DNA from: Amycolatopsis alba DSM 44262 | GTDB taxonomy: Bacteria > Actinomycetota > Actinomycetes > Mycobacteriales > Pseudonocardiaceae | DNA: 64,000 nucleotides | NCBI RefSeq assembly: GCF_000384215.1 | Contig: NZ_KB913032.1 | Coordinates: forward strand, 4,915,665-4,979,664 | Direction: 5' to 3' | Shown here: positions 32,456-39,310 of the stretch, piece after piece | Numbering within the stretch: the first letter of the stretch is position 1 | Layout of the letters: every line of letters starts with the position of its first letter | Notes under the pieces: generated by a model | What the model was told of the DNA's origin: nothing | Seen by the model: the letters and a program-made list of their open reading frames with translations, nothing else | The model's database searches: none | Program-made: the position numbers and the translations under genes

Positions 32456-32776
32456 ATGAGCGCACCAACACCCATCGTCGAGTCCCCGGCAACCGGGCTC
32501 CGGTGGTACCGCATCACCGTCAAGCATCCGCACCCCTACGAGGTCGGGCGGATCCTTTCGGAGCACCACTTCGTCCAGGCGAGATCGCCGAAAGAGGCGA
32601 TGACCAGGATGCCGTTGCACCTCCGGACGAGCGCGTCCGTTGCGCCGTACCAGGTCGTCCAGCCCGACATTCCCGATCACTCGACGAAGGCCTATCGGGC
32701 GATGCTGTGGACGGGTCGCGTCATGCGCGCTGCGGGTCGCTGGGCGGTCAACAAGGACGCGAAGGCGCTGGACTGA
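32456..32776 (+). CDS. Small conserved-looking protein of unknown function
   Basis: A 106-residue soluble protein, basic and without membrane segments. It begins MSAPTPIVESPATGLRWYRI and has a probable beta-alpha core (VKHPHPYEVGRILSEHHFVQ) with a C-terminal basic helix (AMLWTGRVMRAAGRWAVNKD). No family recognised. Support comes from the ATG with GGAAGG 6 nt upstream and codon use like neighbouring genes. A hairpin overlapping the ribosome site suggests translational control. Repeats follow the stop directly. Confidence 0.6.
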   Translation: MSAPTPIVESPATGLRWYRITVKHPHPYEVGRILSEHHFVQARSPKEAMTRMPLHLRTSASVAPYQVVQPDIPDHSTKAYRAMLWTGRVMRAAGRWAVNKDAKALD

Positions 32777-32783
32777 CGCAGGG

Positions 32784-32995
32784 GCGATAGCAAAGGTCCC
32801 CTGCTCTCTTTCCCCAGGTCAGGGCGTCAAGCGGCAGATCAGGGGATGTCGCGAAAGCCACTTTCGGGACATCTGACGTCGCGAAAGTGGCTTTCGCGAC
32901 ACGCGGCGCGGGCCGGGGCGACCCAGGTGATAGCAAAGGTCCCTTGCTCTCTTTCCGCAGGTCAGCGCGCCAGGTGATACCAAAGGTCCCTTGCT
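32784..32995. repeat. Three tandem-oriented AGCAAGGGACC-family repeats
   Basis: Copies in the opposite orientation to those at 30.7 kb: 32784-32805, 32927-32948 and 32973-32995 (core GATAGCAAAGGTCCCTTGCT). The first two carry the same tail, CTCTTTCCSCAGGTCAG, showing a conserved extended unit. They fill the gap between the small gene and the chorismate mutase stop, together with the GAAAGCCACTTTCG palindrome nested between copies one and two. Confidence 0.75.
32848..32900. repeat. Palindrome of the GAAAGCCACTTTCGC family (copy 2)
   Basis: Arms GTCGCGAAAGCCACTTTCG (32848-32866) and its exact complement at 32882-32900, loop 15 nt. The central GCGAAAGCCACTTTCG motif equals that of the copy at 951-1005. 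It lies between two AGCAAGGGACC-family copies, so palindromes of different families cluster in the same gap. Confidence 0.85.
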
Positions 32996-33007
32996 CCCGC
33001 CCTGCGG

Positions 33008-33565
33008 TCAGGGGTGCGTGCAGGCCGACCTGACGGCTTCCCCGAGCGCCACCGAGTGCAGCCGGTCCAGCCCCCGTCGCGCGTCGACCAGCCGCACCGT
33101 GACCGCCAGCCGCACGTCGCAGGACCGCCGCGCCCGCGTGTCACGGGTCGCCGCGAGTTCGGCGAGCAGGCCCGCGTTGAGCCGGTCGATCAACGGCCGG
33201 ACCTCGGTCGCCAGATCGGGCCGTCCGGGCGGCCGCGTGCCGGGGTGCTCGGTCCACCGCGCGTACAGGCCGCGCTGCACGACCTTGTTCGCCTCGATCT
33301 GGTCGCGGAAGAACCGCACGACACCGTCCGCGTCGAGACCGAGGCCGGGCGCCTTCGCCGCGACCGAGTCGAGGATCTGCCGTTCGCGCACCGGGTCGTC
33401 GATGGGCGACGGCGTGCCGAACTTCGCGGCCGCGACCTTGTCGGCGATCTGCACCCGCTGCGCCGCCAGCTCGGTCAGCTTCCAGAAACCCGAAGACGCC
33501 GAAGCCGGCGTGGGCACCGCCAGCAGTCCGGCCACGAGCAACACACCGAGCACCCGAAGTCGCAT
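33008..33565 (-). CDS. Secreted chorismate mutase, AroQ gamma type
   Basis: A 185-residue precursor. Signal peptide [21 protein letters not shown] (cleavage near residue 23) is followed by an all-helical domain with the AroQ-gamma pattern [31 protein letters not shown] and QIEANKVVQ, and two cysteines (SCDVRL and the terminal ACTHP) that would form the usual disulfide. The expected reaction is chorismate to prephenate, but outside the cytoplasm, where a biosynthetic role is unclear. It is divergent from the NIF3 gene; the starts are 31 bp apart. The ATG at 33565 is chosen because the signal peptide begins there. Confidence 0.85.
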   Translation of the reverse strand: MRLRVLGVLLVAGLLAVPTPASASSGFWKLTELAAQRVQIADKVAAAKFGTPSPIDDPVRERQILDSVAAKAPGLGLDADGVVRFFRDQIEANKVVQRGLYARWTEHPGTRPPGRPDLATEVRPLIDRLNAGLLAELAATRDTRARRSCDVRLAVTVRLVDARRGLDRLHSVALGEAVRSACTHP

Positions 33566-33596
33566 GCCAGGAAACGCTACATGCGAAAATCCCCCG

Positions 33597-34418
33597 GTGC
33601 CCGCGCTTGCCGAAGTCATCGCCGCCCTGGAGCAGGCGTACCCGCCCGAACTCGCCGAATCGTGGGACGCCGTCGGACTCGTCTGCGGCGACCCTGCCGA
33701 GAACGTGGACAAGGTCCTGTTCTGCGTCGACCCGGTCGACGAGACCGTCGAAGAGGCGATCGACGGCGGCGCGCAGCTGATCGTCGCGCACCATCCGCTG
33801 CTGCTGCGCGGCGTCCACGGCGTCGGGGCCGACAGCACCAAGGGCCGTCTCGTGCACCGCTTGATCCGCGCCGGTGTCGCCCTCTACTGCGCGCACACCA
33901 ACGCCGATTCCGCGTCACCCGGTGTCTCCGACGCGCTCGCCGACGCCATCGGCCTGACCGTCCTCGGCCCGCTCGACCCCCGCGAGGACGGCGTCACCGG
34001 CATCGGCCGCATCGGCGAACTGCCCGCGCCCGAACCGTTCTCGGCCTTCGTCGAACGCGTCGCGAACGCCTTGCCCCGCACGGAACCAGGGGTCTACGGC
34101 GCGGGCGACCCGGCCCGCCCGATCCGCCGGGTCGCCGTCTCCGGCGGTTCTGGCGACAGCTATCTCAAGCGGGCCACCGCCGCCGGGGTCGACGCGTACG
34201 TCACCGCCGATCTCCGGCATCATCCCGCCGGCGAGCACCTCGCCGAGAACGCCGAAGTCCCCGCCCTGGTCGGGGTCACGCACTGGGCGAGCGAATGGCC
34301 GTGGTGTGAGCAAGCCTCGGCCGTCGTCCGCGCCGCGTTTACGGGTAACGTCGACGTTCACGTCTCCACGCGGTGCACCGACCCGTGGACGCTACGGGCC
34401 ACCCGAACCGAGCACTAA
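33597..34418 (+). CDS. NIF3-like dinuclear metal centre protein
   Basis: A 273-residue protein of the NIF3/YbgI family: [17 protein letters not shown] near the start, metal motif [12 protein letters not shown] (H65, H66), CAHTNADSA, and a second histidine cluster [12 protein letters not shown] and [10 protein letters not shown] near the C-terminus. These form hexamers with a two-metal site; the true reaction is uncertain. The GTG at 33597 follows GAAAAT (33585-33590) by 6 nt, suggesting a leaderless start. It precedes the zinc-ribbon and RNase H genes as in Mycobacterium (Rv2230c-Rv2228c order, from memory). Confidence 0.92.
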   Translation: MPALAEVIAALEQAYPPELAESWDAVGLVCGDPAENVDKVLFCVDPVDETVEEAIDGGAQLIVAHHPLLLRGVHGVGADSTKGRLVHRLIRAGVALYCAHTNADSASPGVSDALADAIGLTVLGPLDPREDGVTGIGRIGELPAPEPFSAFVERVANALPRTEPGVYGAGDPARPIRRVAVSGGSGDSYLKRATAAGVDAYVTADLRHHPAGEHLAENAEVPALVGVTHWASEWPWCEQASAVVRAAFTGNVDVHVSTRCTDPWTLRATRTEH

Positions 34419-34435
34419 GAACTTCAAGGAGCACC

Positions 34436-35173
34436 GTGAAGGCCGACCCCGCCGTCCAGCGCCAGCTGCTCGAACTCGCGAAGGTGGACGCGGAACTCTC
34501 GCGTACCGCCCACCGCCGCCGCACCCTGCCGGAGATCGCCGAGGTCGACGCGGGCGAGAAGACGGTGCGCGAACGACGGGACGCGCTGGTCTCGGTCCAG
34601 ACGGCGGCGTCCGACCTCGACCGCGAGATCGCCCGCCAGGAGAAGGAGATCGAGTCGGTCCGCGCCCGTGGCGATCGCGACCGCAAGCTCCTCGAATCCG
34701 GTTCCGTCGCGGCGAAGCAGATGACCGACATCGAGCACGAGCTGAACAGCCTCAACCGGCGCCAGTCCGCGCTCGAGGACGACCTGCTCGAGCTGATGGA
34801 ACGTCGCGAGGCGCTCGAACTCGACGCCCAGCGCACCAGCGCCGAGGTCGCGAAGGCCGAGGGCGAAGTCGCCGAAGCCGCCAGCCGCCGCGACGAGAAC
34901 TTCACCGACCTCGACACCACGAAGGCACGCCGTGACGAGGATCGCGCCAAGCTTCTGCCGCGCTTCCCGGAAGACTTGCTGAAGCTCTACGAGCGGGTCC
35001 GGGCGCACAAGGGCATCGGCGCGGCGCTGCTGCGGGCCCGCCGCTGCGGCGCCTGCCAGCTCGACATCGACCGCCGCGAGATCGCCGAGATCAAGGCCGC
35101 TCCCGAGGACAACGTCATCCAGTGCGAGAACTGCGGCGCCATCCTGGTGCGCACGCTGGAGTCCGGCCTGTGA
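34436..35173 (+). CDS. Coiled-coil zinc-ribbon protein (CT398/Rv2229c-like)
   Basis: A 245-residue protein. Residues 10-165 form a long helical hairpin (charged heptads such as SDLDREIARQEKEIESVRAR). A C-terminal C4 zinc ribbon has C204, C207, C230 and C233. The GTG at 34436 has AAGGAG 5 nt upstream. It overlaps the RNase H gene by 4 nt (GTGA). Relatives are proposed to bind nucleic acid or act as adaptors; no enzymatic motif is present. Confidence 0.9.
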   Translation: MKADPAVQRQLLELAKVDAELSRTAHRRRTLPEIAEVDAGEKTVRERRDALVSVQTAASDLDREIARQEKEIESVRARGDRDRKLLESGSVAAKQMTDIEHELNSLNRRQSALEDDLLELMERREALELDAQRTSAEVAKAEGEVAEAASRRDENFTDLDTTKARRDEDRAKLLPRFPEDLLKLYERVRAHKGIGAALLRARRCGACQLDIDRREIAEIKAAPEDNVIQCENCGAILVRTLESGL

Positions 35174-36285
35174 CCGACCACGTGCTGATCGAGGCCGACG
35201 GCGGCTCGCGGGGCAACCCCGGCCCCGCCGGCTACGGCGCGGTCGTCAAGGACGCGGCCACCGGTGAGGTGCTCGCCGAGCGCAAGGCCTTCATCGGCAT
35301 CGCGACCAACAACGTCGCCGAGTACGGCGGCCTGATCGCCGGACTCACCGCGGCCGCCGAACTCGGCGCGTCCACAGTGGACGTCCGGATGGACTCGAAG
35401 CTCGTGGTGGAGCAGATGTCCGGGCGCTGGAAGGTCAAGCACCCGTCGATGCAGCCGCTGAACGCCGAGGCCAAGGAGCTGGCGGCGCGCTTCTCCCGTG
35501 TGCGCTACGAGTGGATCCCGCGCGCGGAGAACTCCCACGCGGACGGACTCGCGAACGAGGCGATGGACGCCGGGGCCACGAAGAAGCCGGAACCGGCGAA
35601 GAAGATCGTGAAGCAGGACAGGGTCAGCCCCGTCGGCTGGACCGGTGCCACCGGAACGCCGACGAAACTGCTCCTCGTGCGGCACGGCCAGACGGCGATG
35701 TCGGTCGACAAGCGGTACTCCGGCCGCGGCGACGTGCCGCTCACCGAGCACGGCAAGCAGCAGGCGGCCGCCGCCGCGAAACGCCTCGGCGCGATGGAAG
35801 GCCTGGTCGTCGACGGCGAGGTCGCGCCGATCATCGCGTCGCCGCTGATCCGCACCCAGCAGACCGCGCAGGCGATCGCGGACGCGCTCGGCGGCCGGGT
35901 CGAGACTCACCCAGGGCTGATCGAGACCGACTTCGGCGACTGGGAGGGCCTCACCTTCAAAGAGGCCATGGACCGCGACCCGGACTTCCAGACCAACTGG
36001 CTTTCCGACACGTCGATCGCGGCGCCGGGCGGGGAGAGCTTCGACGGCGTCCACCGGCGGGTCCGCAAGGCCCGCGACGAACTGATCGCGCAATACGGCG
36101 GCCGGACGCTCGTGCTGGTCAGCCATGTCACGCCGATCAAGGCGCTGCTGCGGATGGGGCTGGACGCCGGGCCTTCGCTGCTGTTCCGCCTGCACCTGGA
36201 TCTGGCCTCGCTGTCGATCGTCGAGTTCTACCCGGACGGCAACGCCTCGGTCCGGTTGGTGAACGACATCTCGCACCTGTCCTAG
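35170..36285 (+). CDS. Bifunctional RNase HI / histidine phosphatase
   Basis: A 371-residue fusion. Residues 1-140 are RNase HI: D10 in IEADGGSRGNPGPAG, E51, D75 in VRMDSKLV and D125 in NSHADGLAN. After a Lys/Pro linker (141-160), residues 165-371 are a histidine phosphatase with LLVRHGQT (R171, H172), an acidic ETDFGDWEG and LVSHVTPIK. The same fusion is known in Mycobacterium, where the C-terminal part has alpha-ribazole phosphatase (CobC) activity. Roles: removal of RNA in RNA-DNA hybrids and possibly late B12 synthesis. Last gene of the three-gene operon. Confidence 0.94.
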   Translation: MTDHVLIEADGGSRGNPGPAGYGAVVKDAATGEVLAERKAFIGIATNNVAEYGGLIAGLTAAAELGASTVDVRMDSKLVVEQMSGRWKVKHPSMQPLNAEAKELAARFSRVRYEWIPRAENSHADGLANEAMDAGATKKPEPAKKIVKQDRVSPVGWTGATGTPTKLLLVRHGQTAMSVDKRYSGRGDVPLTEHGKQQAAAAAKRLGAMEGLVVDGEVAPIIASPLIRTQQTAQAIADALGGRVETHPGLIETDFGDWEGLTFKEAMDRDPDFQTNWLSDTSIAAPGGESFDGVHRRVRKARDELIAQYGGRTLVLVSHVTPIKALLRMGLDAGPSLLFRLHLDLASLSIVEFYPDGNASVRLVNDISHLS

Positions 36286-36397
36286 CCGGAGAATGTGGTG
36301 CGGATCACGCCTGGATATGACGTGTCGCGAGCGCGTCATGGGGTATTGGCTACAGTTTTGACGACGGGCACGTGAGCGAAAAGGCAAAGACGGGGAC

Positions 36398-38134
36398 ATG
36401 ACGGCGAGCGCACTCAGCGAAGCTTCCGAAAAAGACGTGCCCGACCCGGCCGACACGCCGGGCCGTCGTGGCCTGGCCGCCCGGATCGCGCCGTACCTGG
36501 CGGTACTCGCCGGTGTCGCGGCGCTGGCCTGGCACGCCACCCTCTACGGCCATTGGATCGTCGACGACGCGGCCATCACCTTCTCCTACGCGCGCAGCTT
36601 CGCTGACGGGCTCGGCCCCGTGCTGCAGCCGGGCCAGCCGTCGGTCGAGGGCTGGTCGAACTCGACCTGGCTGGTGCTGGTGGCGCTCGGCAAACTAGTC
36701 GGCCTCTTCGACAGCGGAACACTGTTCGGCCTGCCCGACTACGTCTTGTTCCCGAAGCTGCTCGGGCTCCTGTTCACCGCCGGGACGCTGGCCGCCTGCC
36801 ACGTCGCGGCGAAGCAGATCTTCGAGCGCTTCGCCTGGCTGGCGACGCTGGTCACCGGGCTGACGCTGGCCGCGATCCCGTCGTTCGTCATCTGGACGGT
36901 CTCCGGTCTGGAGAACTCCCTGTTCGGGATGGCCGTCGCCTGGCTCGCCGTACTGCTGTTCGTGGCCGTCCGCAAGGACACCGTGCTCACCGCGAAGGTC
37001 GCCGTCTGGTCCGGGGTGCTGGTCGCGTTCGCCGCGCTGACCCGCCCCGAAGGCCTGATCTACGGCGCCGCGTACCCGCTCGTCGTCCTGTTCCAGCTGC
37101 GGAAGCCGCTGCTGGGGCGGAGCGTCAAGTTCGTCGTGGTGTCGGTGGTCGCGTTCGCGATCCCGTTCGGGGCGTACCTCACCTGGCGGATCGCGGAGTT
37201 CGGCAGGCTGCTGGCGAACCCGTCCATCGCGAAGGGGCAGGGCCTGCCGGGGCTTTCGGCGCTGAAGCAGCCGTTCGAGCTGGTCGGTTACGCCGGTGTC
37301 GCCGGGACGATCCTGCTGGCGCTGACCATCGGATACGCGCTGGTCCGCGCGGACTGGCGGGGCGCGTTCGTCGCGCTCCTGACGCCCTTGGCGCTCGGCA
37401 TCATCGCCTACGGCGTGATGGTCCCGGACTGGATGGGCCAGCACCGCTTCGCCACCCCGATCTGGATCCTCGCCGCGCTGGCGGGAACGCTGGCCGCCGG
37501 TGAACTGCTGCGCCGTTCGCGGGCGGTGCTGCGGGCCGTCGTGGTGCTCGTGCTGGTCGCGGCCGCGATCCCGTCCGGGATGGGCTTCGCGTCATCGTCG
37601 GAGAAGTTCCAGCAGTCCCCGACGGTGCCCGCGTGCCTCATCGCCGACCGCTTCGGCCGCGGCTTCAACACCATGGCCGACATCCTCGGCCTCCAGCAGG
37701 CATCGCTGCTGCTGCCCGACCTCGGTGGCTCGTCGATGACCAGCCGGCTGCACCTGGTCGACATGGCCGGGCTGGTCGAGGCGGACGTCGCGGACTTCCT
37801 CAAGAAGGGCGACCTTCCAGGGCTGCGCGACTACCTGTTCGACCAGGTCAAGCCGACGTTCATCCACTCGTGGGGCCCGTGGGCCGCCGGCAACGGCATC
37901 ACCGTCGACCCGCGGATCGACCGCGACTACGAGCCGATCTTCGTGTATCCGGGCAGCGGGCCGCGCAACGGGGACTTCGTGCGCAAGGACGCCGTCTCCA
38001 GCCCGGAGAAGCTGAAGGCCCTCCAGGACTACGCGGCGAAGACCATGCCGGAGGTCGAGAAGGCGCGCTTCGGCAACCCGCTCAACGACTGCGGCCCGAC
38101 CATGAAACCCGGCCAGACGGTCTACCTGCCCTAA
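36398..38134 (+). CDS. GT-C type membrane glycosyltransferase-like protein
   Basis: A 578-residue polytopic protein. After a polar start comes a helix (PYLAVLAGVAALAWHATLYG) and then a first external loop with the GT-C acidic pair D56-D57 in IVDDAAITFSYARSFADGLG and the SVEGWSNSTW motif seen in lipid-linked-sugar transferases of the ArnT/AftB/ZomB group. About ten helices follow, then an external C-terminal domain of about 180 residues. GGGGA lies upstream of the ATG. Probable role: transfer of a sugar from a polyprenyl phosphate donor to a cell-envelope acceptor (inference). It converges with the next gene over 15 bp. Confidence 0.8.
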   Translation: MTASALSEASEKDVPDPADTPGRRGLAARIAPYLAVLAGVAALAWHATLYGHWIVDDAAITFSYARSFADGLGPVLQPGQPSVEGWSNSTWLVLVALGKLVGLFDSGTLFGLPDYVLFPKLLGLLFTAGTLAACHVAAKQIFERFAWLATLVTGLTLAAIPSFVIWTVSGLENSLFGMAVAWLAVLLFVAVRKDTVLTAKVAVWSGVLVAFAALTRPEGLIYGAAYPLVVLFQLRKPLLGRSVKFVVVSVVAFAIPFGAYLTWRIAEFGRLLANPSIAKGQGLPGLSALKQPFELVGYAGVAGTILLALTIGYALVRADWRGAFVALLTPLALGIIAYGVMVPDWMGQHRFATPIWILAALAGTLAAGELLRRSRAVLRAVVVLVLVAAAIPSGMGFASSSEKFQQSPTVPACLIADRFGRGFNTMADILGLQQASLLLPDLGGSSMTSRLHLVDMAGLVEADVADFLKKGDLPGLRDYLFDQVKPTFIHSWGPWAAGNGITVDPRIDRDYEPIFVYPGSGPRNGDFVRKDAVSSPEKLKALQDYAAKTMPEVEKARFGNPLNDCGPTMKPGQTVYLP

Positions 38135-38149
38135 ACGCATTTCGAGGGG

Positions 38150-39298
38150 TCAGGGAGTGGAGGCGGCCACGGGCTCGGGGGTGGCGGCACCGCGCTCCAG
38201 GTCCGCCTCTTTCGCCCGGATCACCGGCAGCACGTGCTTCCCGAAGTGCTCGACGTCCTCCAGGTAGTGCAGGAACCCGAGCAGCAGCAGATTCGCCCCG
38301 CGCTTCTTGTACTCGATGGCCCGGTCCGCGATCTGCTCCGGCGTCCCGATCAGCCCGGTGCGGAAGCCGTCGTTGTACTGCACCAGATCCTTGAACTCCG
38401 AGTCGGCCCACATCCCCTTCTTGTCCGAAGTGGACCCTCCCGCCTGCTTGACGGCGTTGCGGAATCCTTCGACAGCGTCCGTGTTCGCCTTATCGACGAT
38501 CTCACGCAGCACGGCCTTCGCCTCGCTTTCGGTTTCCCGTGCGATGAGGAAGCCGTTGAGTCCGAAGCGGACGGCGTGGTCGTTCTCGGCCGCGTAGCCG
38601 CGAACCTCCTCGACCTGCTCGCTGAACCCGTCGAAGTCCTTGCCGTTGCTGAAGTACCAGTCGGAGACGCGGCCCGCGAGCTTCCGCGCCGCGGTGGAGT
38701 TGCCGCCCTGGAAGATCTCCGGATGCGGCCGTCCCACCGGTTTGGGCTTGATGTCGAAATCGTGGATCCGATAGAAATCGCCGGCGAATTCGGCATGGTC
38801 GTCCGTCCAGAGTTCCTTCAGTACACGAATGAACTCTTCCGAACGACGGTACCGTTCGTCGTGCTCCAGCCACGGTTCGCCGAGGTTCGTGAATTCGTCC
38901 TTGAACCAGCCGCTGACCACGTTGACCGCCGCGCGCCCGCCGGAGATCACGTCCGCGCTGGCGATGAACTTCGCGAGCACCCCTGGATGCCACAGTCCGG
39001 GATGGATCGCCGCGATCACCTTCAGCCGCTGCGTCGCGAGCAGCAGCGCTAGGCTGAATCCGGTCGATTCGTGCTGGTAGGCGGCACCATAGCTGGCCGT
39101 GTAGCGGACCTGGCTCAGCGCGTATTCGAACCCGCTGTTCTCCGCGAGGACGGCGAGATCCCGGTTGTACTCGTATCCCCAGTCGGTGCGCTGCTCGATG
39201 TCGCTGGTGACCAGGCCGCCGCTCACATTGGGGACCCAATAGGCGAATTTGAGTGGTTCGGATTCGATTCCCGGCATGTCGCGGAGTGAACCCGCCAC
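38150..39298 (-). CDS. FMN-dependent LLM monooxygenase, dimethyl sulfone monooxygenase (SfnG)-like
   Basis: A 382-residue bacterial luciferase-like enzyme. The SfnG-type sequence is long and close to the family as I remember it: LKFAYWVPNVSGGLVTSDIE, EQRTDWGYEYN, ALSQVRYTASYGA, VNVVSGWFKDEF with EPWLEHDERYRRSEEFIRVL, and HPEIFQGGNSTAARKL. Expected reaction: FMNH2- and O2-dependent oxidation of dimethyl sulfone to methanesulfinate; substrate identity here is inference. GTG 39298 or ATG 39277 could be the start. It follows the LuxR-type regulator by 12 bp, likely cotranscribed. No flavin reductase is adjacent. Confidence 0.85.
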   Translation of the reverse strand: MAGSLRDMPGIESEPLKFAYWVPNVSGGLVTSDIEQRTDWGYEYNRDLAVLAENSGFEYALSQVRYTASYGAAYQHESTGFSLALLLATQRLKVIAAIHPGLWHPGVLAKFIASADVISGGRAAVNVVSGWFKDEFTNLGEPWLEHDERYRRSEEFIRVLKELWTDDHAEFAGDFYRIHDFDIKPKPVGRPHPEIFQGGNSTAARKLAGRVSDWYFSNGKDFDGFSEQVEEVRGYAAENDHAVRFGLNGFLIARETESEAKAVLREIVDKANTDAVEGFRNAVKQAGGSTSDKKGMWADSEFKDLVQYNDGFRTGLIGTPEQIADRAIEYKKRGANLLLLGFLHYLEDVEHFGKHVLPVIRAKEADLERGAATPEPVAASTP

Positions 39299-39310
39299 CC
39301 CCGGAAACCG

